64,000 nt of DNA from Pegea sp. RAD2-039 (lineage: Eukaryota; Chordata; Thaliacea; Salpida; Salpidae), in NCBI GenBank assembly GCA_034620365.1, contig JAQGEQ010000204.1, positions 62,001 to 126,000 of the forward strand, read 5' to 3'. This document shows positions 48,035 to 59,185 of the stretch, one piece after another. A model generated the notes under the pieces. The model saw only the letters and a program-made list of their open reading frames with translations. It searched no databases and was not told the origin of the DNA. Positions within the stretch are counted from its first letter, which is position 1, and each line of letters opens with the position of its first letter. Both the position numbers and the translations under genes were made by a program.

Positions 48035-48346
48035 TCAGTTTTCAAATTTTCCAAGAATGTCATCGTCTCGAAACAAAAAGTAATCTTCATTATCAAGTTT
48101 AACTTGTGTGCCACCATACTCTGGAAGAAGAACTTTATCTCCAGTAGACACATTCATTGGAATGATCTTTCCATCTCTATCCTTCAAGCCAGGACCAGTT
48201 GCTACGACAGTTGCCTCCAAAACCTTACCAGTACTTTTTTCTGGAATAACAATTCCACCTTTGGTTTTAAGTTCCGGGGCAAACCGTTGAACTAAAACTC
48301 TATTAAACATTGGTAAAAAACTTTTGAAAGCAGTAGCCTTAGACAT
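48035..48346 (-). CDS. HSPE1: Mitochondrial 10-kDa chaperonin (HSP10/GroES family), 103 aa
   Basis: Heptameric co-chaperonin that caps HSP60 in the mitochondrial matrix. The single uninterrupted frame reads MSKATAFKSFLPMFNRVLVQ at the N-terminus, then the mobile loop KTKGGIVIPEKSTGKV, ATVVATGPG, the roof and lower part GDKVLLPEYGGTQVKL, and DYFLFRDDDILGKFEN. Length matches the family (102 aa in human). The ATG at 48346 is 20 nt inside an exon whose acceptor TTTTTAG is visible upstream (about 48367), so an intron probably splits the 5' UTR while the coding part is intronless. No HSP60 gene is seen upstream in head-to-head orientation, the usual animal arrangement. Confidence 0.97.
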   Translation of the reverse strand: MSKATAFKSFLPMFNRVLVQRFAPELKTKGGIVIPEKSTGKVLEATVVATGPGLKDRDGKIIPMNVSTGDKVLLPEYGGTQVKLDNEDYFLFRDDDILGKFEN

Positions 48347-48369
48347 GATTTATTTGAAGGAAAATCTAA

Positions 48370-49924
48370 AAAGAAAATTATTGAGTTAGTTCAGCTTGCA
48401 CTCAGGATTTCTAGTTCATTTTTTATTTAAAATTGCAGAAATTTAAGCAAAAACCAAGTTCATATAATGATATATAAAACAATAGCAAGCAAAGTGCTAA
48501 ATAAACAATCAGAAAATGTATTTATGATGCATTAAGTTAACTGAAGTTATATACTTAAGAACATAAATAAAGTTTTTATATATTTTGAATATTTTAAAGT
48601 AGTAAAATGTAATATAATAAAATAGTATAACTAGAAGCAATAATTAGTTCAATAATTGTTGTAAGTTATAAAAAAAATGTTTATATATTAATGTATAGAA
48701 ACCTAAAAGCAAAATTAATAAACTAAAATATTGATAACATCAACACAATCATAATAATTATAAAATGATTCACATTGTTAAATATGATTTTGTTGCCAAC
48801 AATTTATAAACAGAAAAATTAGTATTAGATTTATTGATTAAAGACTAAACACTCTCACCTTCTAGAGAGTTAATCTTAAAAAAATAAAAGCATCTAGTTT
48901 TATAGTAGTTAGTCTTCTAAAGTATAAACTTATCATTTATAAAATTTAACAATTATTCTGTATTAATAAGATAATTATCTGTACCAAAAATTAATAATAT
49001 AACAGATATTACATATTAAATTATTCTTTAAATTATTTTTAGTTTTGATAAACTTAATATAACGAAGAAATTATTAAAGACAGAAATAAGATTAAACATT
49101 TATTTAAAAAATATTGGTACAACATTCATTTAAATAAAATATCATTTATGTTTTTTATCATAAACTATTAGAATATAATAAAAAAGAGTATAAATAAAAT
49201 TCTTAATTTATATGACAGAAAAAATAACTTTAGGTAAATAACAATAACCAACTAATCAGAACAACCTTGACAACTATGTGAAAGGACTTCAACACTAATG
49301 GAAAAATGAAGCATGGTCAAAATAGTGTTACTAAACATCTTTTTAAAACTTTAATCAAACTATAACACAGTTAAAAGCACAATGAAAAGGAAAATGGCAG
49401 AATAATACATCATTTGTCTAAAAAATTGTTTAAGTGATACTTTTTCAATAGAATTTTAAAAGAAGTAACCGAATTTACTGTAATCTTGAAGTTGAAAAAA
49501 AGATTCTGCACCTAGGTCAGCGTACTTAAAAAGTTATTAGTTCGACTAATTTTGAGGGAAGTTGTGATGAGATGAGAAAAACTATGAATGATTTCGAACA
49601 GTGAAACAGAGTCAGAAACAAGGAGCCTAATAATATACTAAATTTAAGGCGAGTTTTTAAAATAAACAATCCTTAAAATATACAATCTTTGAAAGAATTC
49701 AAGGATTAGAATATAGTTTTCAAGCTAAGAACTTCGTAAGAATGAAATAAGCTGTAACTTGAAACCAACGTTAGGATGTAGAGTTTTAGTTTCAAGATAT
49801 TTTTGTCTTATAAAGTTAAGAATTTGGTAAAAAGTGATTGAGCCAACTCTAAACAAATAGTTGATATAATGAGTCCATTTTAAGCCAATTTCATTTATTG
49901 TTATTAGTTTTAAAATTATATTGT
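48370..49924. other. Upstream region of HSPE1, nothing recognised
   Basis: AT-rich and without coding signal. It may hold the HSPE1 leader exon and promoter, but I could not identify either or any clear run of inverted GAA/TTC heat-shock units. Confidence 0.5.
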
Positions 49925-50320
49925 CCATCTGTGTCGCGAAGCAGTTACTATACCTACCTACCAAGCGAGTGATTCCGGATTAGATCCCAGGTGAACACAT
50001 ATTAGTAACAAAGAAAACTCCATATAAAAACCCGGAAAGAATGGCCCAGTGAGTCTGTTAAAATGAAAACACTCCTAGGGGCTGCAAAACTCCGAATTTA
50101 AAGCCAAAATTGGAGTCCTGTAGGCAGTTCATCACTGTAATCAATATCATTCTGGCAGTTCCTTTGACGCCAGCTGGGTGTAGCTGCATCAATCTGTTTG
50201 TTCCGCTGTATAACCTGGCTAACGTGGATAGTGGAATCCTGTTGCAATTGGGCTACGCATACCTATACATGAACATTCGCGGCCGAAGCGAAGCAAACAA
50301 TTATTTTATCAAAGTTTTAA
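49925..50320 (+). mobile_element. tRNA-derived SINE, copy 2 (most complete)
   Basis: The head resembles the 3' half of a tRNA: a spacer, then GATTCCGGATTAGATCCCAGG with a degenerate B box (compare GGTTCAAGTCC in copy 3). It is followed by the shared body GAACACATATT, GTGAGTCTG, AACTCC, AATTTAAAGCC, TTGGAGTCC, AACCTGGCT and GTGGAATCCTG, and ends near CGCGGCCGAAGCGAAG (50278-50293). Parts of the body match copies at 37.6 and 63.3-63.6 kb. The open frame 50110-50385 overlapping it is accidental. Confidence 0.78.
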
Positions 50321-51140
50321 TATTTTTTCAAGTGGAAATTGTTTCACCGAAAAATGAAATCGGCTTTTTTAATTTTTTTCTTTGAAGAGTGAGAAATTCT
50401 GAACAAATGTAAAGATTTTATGAGGTACTCATTATTAACTTAAAACCAATTAATGAATATTGTAGGCTTCATATCTTAGTTTTAAGTTGACCATTATTTT
50501 CTGTTAAAAGTTTTTTTTTAAGTACTAGAACGATTGGCAGTAAATTTTTACCACTTGAACTTATAAACTTTAAAAAATAAGTTTAAAACTGTTCAAAGAT
50601 CTTTAAAAATCACACGTTGAAAATTAATTTTAGGTTTTAGTACTTTCATAGCAATTAAAGAAAATTAATTATTCTTTAATATCTTTTATTGAAAAATTAA
50701 CTTATATAATTCTGAAGTTCATGATAAACCGTTCTTCACTTTTATACCAAATCAATCTCAAATATGAATTAATAAAATTCCTTAACATGCTTCAAGTTGT
50801 TGTCTAACGAAATTAATGAAAACTAGTTTCATAGTAGAATCTTTATAAAAGAGAAATAAAGTAAATAGTTTCTCTAGAACATATGATGCAGTGATTCAAT
50901 TCAAAGCTTGTTAATAACTCTAGAATTTTTACTTTGTTATTTTAAACCCTGAAACAATTTATCACATAAAGAAGAAAATTTTAAAAAGAAGAATAACTTT
51001 TTAAAATTAGTGGTTTATCTGCAATTCGATATACAAAAAGTTAAAATAGTCCTACAAATAAATAATATGGTCTGAGATATTAATCATTTTAATGGCCCTG
51101 CTAGTTGTGCTCATGAGGTATCGTCAAAAATTAAAACACA
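50321..51140. other. Intergenic, nothing recognised
   Basis: AT-rich, no exon or repeat recognised. Confidence 0.55.
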
Positions 51141-51149
51141 ATAAAATGC

Positions 51150-51610
51150 AAACAAAATCGCTTCGGGCAGAGAGCGCCATTCGGAGAGATATGCTGTGGT
51201 ATTCTTTAAGCGACTTGATATCACACTTGCAAGCATCCTTAAAGCAATAAAGTTCGATGTTGCGTTTGCCTATCGATAGTTTCCCTTAGAACAGATTCCT
51301 TGGGATCTGTCCGTCTTCTATCCGGTAGACACCATCTGAGCCAGCATTTTTTTTGCTTGTTAAGTATGCTGTAATTTGTTGTCAGCCTAGTGCGCTTGGG
51401 CCCTTAAGATCTTTTGCTGCCACTTTATATGTAAGATACAACAAAAATTAAAGGTTTTGAGTGCTGCAGACACAGATGGCTCTGTAGATGACAGCCTTGG
51501 TTTTGATGAATAACTTTGGATTAACCGAAGCGCTGGAGGTAAATTGTGCAAATGTACCTGATGCAGCTGTTGACAATGTCTGAGACATTGTAAGACAAAA
51601 AATAAAGAAT
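51150..51610 (-). pseudogene. Degenerate LINE reverse-transcriptase 3' end, copy 1
   Basis: Read on the minus strand with several frameshifts and stops, it gives KAVIYRAICVC, ILHIKWQQKI, then GVYRIEDGQIPRNLF, GKRNIELYCFKDACKCDIKS and a W/R-poor remnant ending RMALS. This is the conserved C-terminal segment found after the reverse transcriptase of many animal non-LTR retrotransposons (compare IKWQDKI, RMxDxRIPKQLFYGEL, GKRxxGRPxxRxKDxxKxDLK). It is inactive. Confidence 0.72.
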
Positions 51611-54138
51611 AAAAAGCATTTTTCAACTATATAAGCGCAAATTTTAAATAATAATTAGACACAGCTTGATTCAAGCAACTTTTATCATTTTAATTTCAAC
51701 AGCTAAGCCTATTTGTTTTTATTTACTTTTCATATGTAGCAAATCTGTACCTCTAAGAAACCTGGTAAAATAATGTTTTTAAAAAAGTATTAATTGATTT
51801 ATTATTTTATTAGTTTTTTATATGGCAAGTTTTAAAAATTTTTAAGCTATTAGTAGGAAGGTTTTCAGCAGCTACAAGTATTGATTTGTCTAATAATATA
51901 AGTGAATCATTGTTACATTTAAAATTTAATTGTGATAGAATTACGCATTAAGGAGAAGATTAAAAGAAGCTACTTAATTGGTAAATTCAAAATATTGACT
52001 TGACAATGACAAAAATTCAGTTTTGAACATAATATTCTCTCTACAACTCGTGCATACTAACAACCCGGGACATTTGAAACTTTAAATTAGAAATAGTAAC
52101 ATTTAAAATAAGTTGGTTAAAAAAAATAAAAGTTAAAGATTTTCAAATTTAGAGAAAAAACATTTTATAAATCTTTTAAAAAATCAATAAATCGGATATA
52201 ACAACGAATAAATACTGTAGATTTAGTTTAAATCAGTAAAATTAGCTATTTTAAATTAAACAAGAATCAGTTTTTATACTTGTCGAGTTTATACATCAAT
52301 GTCTTAGAAATGAAAAGTAACTTTTGTTCTTAAAATCATTAAAAGTAAAAGGTTTAGATTAAAAACAAATGAAAAAGATTTACAAAATTGAAAAGTTTTC
52401 GAATCAAACTCAAGTTTTGGTGAACACGTTTAAGAAAAAAGTTGTTAAATATTTACAATGTTTCGTTTAAAGCTCTAAATGTGACAAATGATTCGAATTA
52501 AATGCTTAATTGTAACATAGATAAATAAAATCTACCATAAAGATGTTTCTTCTTGTTTTAATTAAGGAATCAGTTATTTGAAAGTGAACAAAAGTTTCTT
52601 GTTTACAAAAAGAGCCAGTTTGCAAAACAGAGTGAAAATAATATAGAATCATTAGAAGTAAATAAGAATAAATTTACAAATAATTCAGAAATAAGGTCCA
52701 GAGAAGGCAGGAAATGCTAAACACCTTGAAAAAGTAAATAAATTTGTGATAATCATTGATGAAATTTAGAATTGCTAGTAACAAGTCGTTTTTGATTTCA
52801 ATTTTTGATGCAAAATATTTTACTGTAATTTTTGTGAAAAAATTCTCAAATCTGCTGGCAACTAGTTAACTTTGCCAACGTGACCTCTAATGAAGTTGAT
52901 AAGAATTGAAATCTATTTTAAATTTTCATTTCCATCTTCATTAGTAATATTTTTCTGCAGTACTAGTCTTGCACACAAATTCATAAAATATTAATGAATA
53001 TAAAATAAATTGTATGATGTTTACTGAACCAAACAAAAAATCTAAAAGTAAAAATGTCTATTATAAGCCAATCTGTCCGATTGTGTACAGAGAACATTTA
53101 TTAAAATTCAGTATTCTTGATTCCCAAGAGAAGTGAAATCTTTAAAAAGACCAAACAGATAAATTAATTTCTTTAAAAGATTACTGCAGTTATTCAGCAG
53201 TCACATGGTCTTTTCAAGACACAATAAACACAGCTTGATCACATCAACATTTGTCTTAAAAGTAACAATATTAAGCAGACTGACATACAACTGCATGTAA
53301 ACATTGATAAAATGGAAATAGAATATCTGTGTTGAAAATCAACTTTGAAATCGGTTAAAGACTAAATACAAACTTCTAAAATAGTTTTTAAATTTTGGCA
53401 ATACTAAACATTTGAAGTTATTTTTTAGTTAAGAACACAGTTTGTAAATGAGTTGAAGATAGAATGTAATCAAATGTAAATCAGTTTAGTAGCACAGTAT
53501 CACAAATTTCATGGAACCCTTGATGAAAAAAAATAGTTTCTGAATCCTCCAAAAGAGACATCAAAACAATAAATCAAATTGATTACAGCTATAAAAAGAA
53601 TCAAATTTTATAGAATGATATCGATGTAATAATAAAAATATTGAAACTTTGAAACATTTATCAAAGTGTTTTAAAAATAAATGTGTTTCAATTGGAGTCA
53701 GATATTTTGAAGTTGAAATTTGTTTTCTAAATAAAGTTGGCATAAGTTAGCCTGTTATCCAAGTGGTTATGCAATTATATAATTTAAAATAATTGAATAA
53801 GTGAAACTTCTCAACAGGACATTTATCCTTATATTCGCTTTGCTATTAGCAAATACTGAAGAAATAGATTGAATCATCAAATAAATTAGATTTAAGCAGA
53901 TGATTATGGATGTGACAATAAAAAAGAGATTTCAGAGACAAATGTAAACGAAACTTTATTCTTTTAAACTTTATATCTACACAGTGTCAAAAAAACATCA
54001 AAAACACATTACTTATAAGGAGAAAAAAACGGCATTATTTAAAATAAAAACTCAAAAATGAAAGGTTTTATCCACCATAATCAGATGTTATTCAAAGATG
54101 AATTGTCTTCAATTATTAACTCTCTGTTGATTATGTTT
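51611..54138. other. Intergenic, nothing recognised
   Basis: AT-rich, no convincing exons. A sequence near 53755-53775 (TTATCCAAGTGGTTATG) resembles a tRNA A box and could be a truncated SINE head, but it is too short to call. AATAAA on the minus strand at 53960-53955 is the likely poly(A) signal for the next gene. Confidence 0.5.
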
Positions 54139-56230
54139 CTACATGTAAGGATATACTTGATGAGCAGGTAAACCAGATACTCCAGTATAAGATCCCACTG
54201 AGATCTGTCCAGGATTTATTGGATTCGATCTTCGACCATATACAGCAGCATTACCTGCAGCATAAGCATAATGGATAGGTTGTTGATGTGGTGTAGATGA
54301 GCTAGCTGAAGCTGCTGCATAATATTGATGAGGTGAAGCTGCTACGATGTAAGGTTGAGCTGGTAGTTGTGGCTGTGATACAAGATGTTGTTAAAATGTT
54401 GTTTGAAATTGATTGAAGTGCTACATACTTTTCCGTTTAGCATAGGAATGTGATACTGTGGTTGGTTTACAAGAAAAGTTTTTCCAGTTTGATCAGTATA
54501 CAAAGTAGATGATGGTGGTAATGAAGCAGGTAGAAAACAAGGAGTGTTAGATTGCTTTCCAATCATATTTGCTTGAGGCAAGTACACAAACTTGGGAGCA
54601 GTAGGTAAACTAGACTGAGTAGGAAATATATGTGGAGTGGCAGCAGGGTACTGAAGCTGTGAAAAAAATTCAAATTCAGTTTACGGTGTTGCATCTGTAT
54701 CAAGATTGTAATTGCAAAATAGATCTTAATAGTTTTAAATGTTTAGTATTCAAAAATTGCAAAGATTAAAAAATTGAGTCAGTAAAAAAAAGAGTAAGAA
54801 AACAAAGTTGGATTTTAATAAAACTCGCAAACAAAAAGTAGTTCTTTAAAATTATGTAAATAACATTCTCATTGGAAAACTTTATTTGTAAGTTTGCAGA
54901 AAACTGTAAAACAAACCATGCAAATAAAAGGTTATATATAAAAAGTTAAAATTAAAACAAAAAGTAAGTTTTGAATAATAGCATCAAGAATCACTCAACT
55001 AATCCTAAATTGAGATGATTTGCAAACACTAAACAGAACTTCAACATCTGTGTAATTTCATGCTTCTAGCTTTATTTAGTTTTGATTACAGTCAACTAAA
55101 TTTAAAGTATTTCATCTAACACCAAATAATTTTTAGGGCTATGATAAACATTTTTTAGATTTCAGTATCTTAAACAGTCTACAGCAGCCAGTTACAGGAG
55201 ATCATTTTATAAAAATATTTATAATTGATAGCATACCATGAGAACACATTTAAAAAATCTACAAACACCAATAAGGCACCATAAATAATCTTGAATAAAA
55301 ATTTAGCACTTTTATAACAATTATAGAATTAGGTTTATAAAAATATCAACCAATCAACAGGGAACTGTTTTATGAGTGATTCCAATATAATTTTTCACAA
55401 ACAATCATAATTGCGATAAGACTTCATTACTAAATTGTGTTAATATAATTCTTTATAATTCTAATAATTAAAAAAATCATATCTTGAGCACAAACTAAAA
55501 CAAGATGTTAACTTAAAGATATATTTGCATTTATACTAACAGATGAAGGTTGTTGATGAACAGCTTGCTGCATATAAGCACCACCATATGTACCACCAAA
55601 TACATGTGACGGTTGATGAGGTGATACCATCATTTGCCCAACCTGACATATAATGTATGAAATAAATGTTTAAAAAGTTTACACTCACCATAAGATCACT
55701 ATTTCCACTGGTAGTAGTTAAATCAGGAGATGGTTGTGAGGTTGTAGTGGTTTTAGATGCAGGTTCCTCACTTGCACTATTTCCAGATGAAGCTAAAATA
55801 ACAAGTTTTAGGTGTTTGAAGAGAGTAACCACACAAAAACGTACAGTAATTGGCACCACTGGTAGAATTTTGTGTTGAAGTTACAGTAGTGGTTTTTCCA
55901 TTGCTATTATCTGTTGACACTTGACTGGTTGCAGGATCAGGGGTGGACATTTGTGAAAAAGCTAACAGTGGAGGTGGCTGTTGTACTGATAACTTTACTT
56001 GACCTAAAATAAAAATTAGTAATCAATGAAAAATGTTCAAGTCCAAATAAGCTCATTCAAGTTGAGTGATAAAGGAATAAGATGTGTGTTAACATAACTT
56101 GCAATTAAAAAAACTAAAAATAAAAGTTTCAACCTGCAACAGGCGAAGTGATGCATTGTGGGGCAGCATAAGCTAGAGGAGCATGCTGAAATCCAGTATG
56201 AATGTGATATTGATAATAATGAGGGTTCAT
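54139..56230 (-). CDS. Low-complexity Q/S/T/P/Y-rich protein of unknown family, 6 exons, 307 aa
   Basis: Exons: 56230-56134, 56003-55845, 55792-55689, 55642-55541, 54656-54429 and 54372-54139; phases agree and total 308 codons with stop. It begins MNPHYYQYHIHTGFQHAPLA, with an in-frame TAG shortly upstream. The middle is Ser/Thr-rich (SKTTTTSQPSPDLTTTSGNS), then MVSPHQPSHVFGG. The C-terminal third is Ala/Tyr/Gln-rich (SPHQYYAAASASSSTPHQ) and ends SGLPAHQVYPYM. There is no folded domain, membrane segment or signal peptide. The composition resembles the prion-like tails of RNA-binding proteins, so it could be the tail of a longer protein whose earlier exons I failed to find. I do not recognise the orthologue. 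Confidence 0.75.
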
Positions 56231-56461
56231 TGCCCTTAAATTTAAAGTCTATTATATTGATTTTCTATTTTTTCATGAAAAAGAAATAATATTAGTCCTT
56301 AACTTTTTTTAATAATAAAGATATTAATATAAAAACAGTTTCCTAGCCAACAAGCAATTTATTATTCTAACTAATTTAACATATGATAAAATCAACTTTA
56401 TAGGTGGTTCCATAAAATTTTTGAGTTGATAGCCTTTAAATAATTAAAAAGAAAGAAAAGA

Positions 56462-57184
56462 TTAATCATTTTTAATAGCACGTTTAGGTTTTGGTGATTT
56501 TAAAGCTTCTTGAAGTGAATTCTGTTCAATATCTTCTTCAGTTTTATCATTATTCAAATATTTAGATAAATTAGCAAAATCAAGATATACAAGGGCATTA
56601 AGACGTCTTCTTAAAGAAACATAATGGCCAATCAGTTTATTTGATTCCGGAGTAATGACAGGTATACAGAACCAGTTATTTAAAACTGATTCAATTCTTT
56701 CTTCATTATCTAAATTTACTATAAGCTCATTTTGAAATACAGTTTTATCATTTGAAGAATCAGGTTTCATTGGTTCTTGTTGATATAAAAGGCAAATTTG
56801 TTTGTCAGAATGAAACACTTTACATTCACCTAATTCTTTTCTTGGAGCAAATTCAAATGAATCATGATCAAAATAGGTTAATAACTCTTTTTTTCCTTTT
56901 ACTTTTACTTGTGGATCAACATAATAAGCAGTATCTGATAGAATACTTTTAAAATACTTTTTATCTACTGCTTCACCAATAAGCATACTTTTAAGAGTAT
57001 CAACAATATTCTGTCTTTTTTTTAGAAGTTCATTATCAGGGTTCAAGCTAAATTTTGGCAATCTATGAAAAAAGCATTCTTTTCCAGCCCTGGTGTGGTA
57101 TAAGTTATAAATATCTGCAGTAAATGGATATATAATCAAGAATCTCCCATAATTTCGCAGAAAAGCTTTTGTGTAACCAAACAT
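56462..57184 (-). CDS. Intronless conserved-looking protein of unknown function, 240 aa
   Basis: A single long open frame, about three times longer than chance frames here. It starts MFGYTKAFLRNYGRFLIIYP and ends in a charged tail KSPKPKRAIKND. An acceptor-like GATTTTAG lies about 20 nt before the ATG, so a leader intron is likely. The middle (SDTAYYVDPQVKVKGKKELL, ELIVNLDNEERIESVLNNWF) alternates in a way that could suit an NTF2/SnoaL-like alpha+beta fold, but this is only an impression. No signal peptide or clear membrane segment is seen. It lies 230 nt upstream of the low-complexity gene in the same direction and might be part of the same transcript region. Confidence 0.72.
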   Translation of the reverse strand: MFGYTKAFLRNYGRFLIIYPFTADIYNLYHTRAGKECFFHRLPKFSLNPDNELLKKRQNIVDTLKSMLIGEAVDKKYFKSILSDTAYYVDPQVKVKGKKELLTYFDHDSFEFAPRKELGECKVFHSDKQICLLYQQEPMKPDSSNDKTVFQNELIVNLDNEERIESVLNNWFCIPVITPESNKLIGHYVSLRRRLNALVYLDFANLSKYLNNDKTEEDIEQNSLQEALKSPKPKRAIKND

Positions 57185-57205
57185 AATTATAAAAACAATT
57201 TCCTA

Positions 57206-58880
57206 AAATCAATAAAAACAAGTTTAAGTTGACGATATCATTTAAAAATAAATATTATTTTTAAAACCAGTAATTAAATTTCACTTTTTTTAAATAAATA
57301 TCAAATGTGAAAACTGTTTTATAAAACCTCAGCAAGAAACTTTAAAATTGTATCTAAAAAAATATTACAACCAAGTAAATAAGACATATATAATTATAAT
57401 CCCTAAAAAAATATATTTATTGTATGAAATATTAGATTTAATGTATAATGAAAAAGAGAATTTAAGTAAAATCACTACAAGCAACTTATGAAATGTTATA
57501 TCTTCATAAAAAAAAAAGATAAAATCAAAGAAGAAATTAATGAACAATAAAATGAAACTTTGAATCACCAAAATAATCACAATTTTGACAAACTAGAAAA
57601 ACTTAGTTTTTACAAAACTGACATAAAAATTAGCTCAATTGATTGCATGCGGGAATACTTTATAAAAATAATTTCAGCATAGTAATTAATCACTGCTTTT
57701 TATTATTTTTAAACTTGACCAAAGTTAAAACATTTTCAATAAAAAAACTTACAACGATAATTGAAAGGTATATGAAATATTTTATGGGTCATAAAAATTA
57801 TTTACACAAAAGCTTGTTTTTTAATAAAATATATAAATACACGAAAATCTTTTATCATAAGCTAATTTTTAAATAATAAAAGTAACACAAACAAAAATAT
57901 TGAAACTAAAAGCAAGATTATTAGTGTTTGGCAACATATGTAGAATTAAAGTTGACTACAAACAGTAGTTTAATTTCAACGAGAAAATAAGTTTCTAAGT
58001 GACAATGATTTTATCAAGTCTTGATTTACACTTTAAGTAGTGTTCAGTATCCAAAAAAGTTGCATATTTTAAAGATTATTGTAAAAATGTCCAAATAATC
58101 ATTTTTTTTTAATACAAATTTTTTACATTGAAATCAAGAACTAAATAAAAACAAAATATTTTATTGAAGTAACAAGGCATGATTTTGTAAAGAAATAATA
58201 TGTTTATTTTACAACTACTATCATTTTGTTAATCAGCTGAAGTAATCTAAAAATGAATAAGAAAAGAAAATTAAAACAAAAAATTAGAGTACCACCTATA
58301 ATTGCAATGCGAATTTAGTAAACCATATTATATAGCATAATGTATTTTTATGCGTGTTGTAAATTATCAGTTGATCTTAAACGAAAATTGATAAGTCTTT
58401 ATTATCATTTATTTACATCATAAGAAGCTAGAATGTTGATACAAGTAATATATAAATTTTCGAAATAACATAGTACAATCTTATTATCACTAAATAACTT
58501 ATTTTTAAAGGATTAAAATGCACTGAGCAAAGCACCTCTATTAATACTACTGTATGTGTATAATCAACAATTGATTATTTATTTAAGGAGCTTATTAAGA
58601 GTTATATTATTTCACTTACTTGTAGATCTTGACATGATTTTCGGCAAGTTTAATCTTGCCTTAAAAATGGAATCAAGCTGTTTTAAACAAGCTGAGTGTC
58701 AAGTAAAATCAGACAAAGTTTGCAAAAAATAGCAAAATTACATTTTGTGGAAACAAACGTTTGAAATTTCATTTGTATTGATATCAAAATTACAAAATAT
58801 GATATCTAACTCATTCGCAAAACAAAAATAATTATCAAAAATACTGAATTGATTAGTTAAACAATTCTAAAGGATCTGCT
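57206..58880. other. Non-coding stretch with one orphan first-exon candidate
   Basis: AT-rich. On the minus strand, ATGTCAAGATCTACAA (58635-58620) runs into a strong donor GTAAGTG and is preceded by a small hairpin (GGCAAG, 6-nt loop, CTTGCC; 58660-58643). It is probably the leader exon of a leftward transcript, either the 240-aa gene (where its ATG would be an out-of-frame upstream start) or the low-complexity gene. Confidence 0.4.
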
Positions 58881-58884
58881 GTTT

Positions 58885-59185
58885 GGATAGCTATCAAAAG
58901 GCAAACGCAACAGCATCCGTCCCTGCCTCCGTTGTAAAGATACTACAAACGCGATGTGAAATCACTGAATATCGATACTAGCGTTTGGAAGAATATCGCA
59001 GCGGATTGCTTCGAATGGCGCTCTCTACTTTGAAAACAACTGTAAAAAAATCAGCTTAAAAAAAGAAACCCTAAAAACTTTTTCGTTTACGTTTCACTGT
59101 GTTTTGCTTTGGGTTTAATAACATTTCTTGAGCATAACCAGCATGGCCGTTCTCGGCCGAAGCATCCATTATTATTATATCTAAG
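58885..59185 (+). pseudogene. Degenerate LINE reverse-transcriptase 3' end with tail, copy 2
   Basis: Plus-strand frames broken by shifts and stops give GKRNSIRPCLRCKDTT, then RDVKSLNIDTSVWKNIAADC and FEWRS, the same C-terminal segment as at 51.2 kb. The 3' tail contains a perfect hairpin GGCCG-TTCT-CGGCC (59145-59158), followed by an ATT-repeat terminus (CCATTATTATTAT). The tail resembles the SINE tails in this window. Confidence 0.74.

Noticed and set aside
48108..48290. Plus-strand frames opposite HSPE1
   Set aside because: Antisense shadows of the highly conserved HSP10 coding sequence.
50110..50385. 91-aa frame with LTPAGCSCINLFVPLYNLANV
   Set aside because: Lies in SINE copy 2; the homologous stretches of the other copies are not open in this frame.
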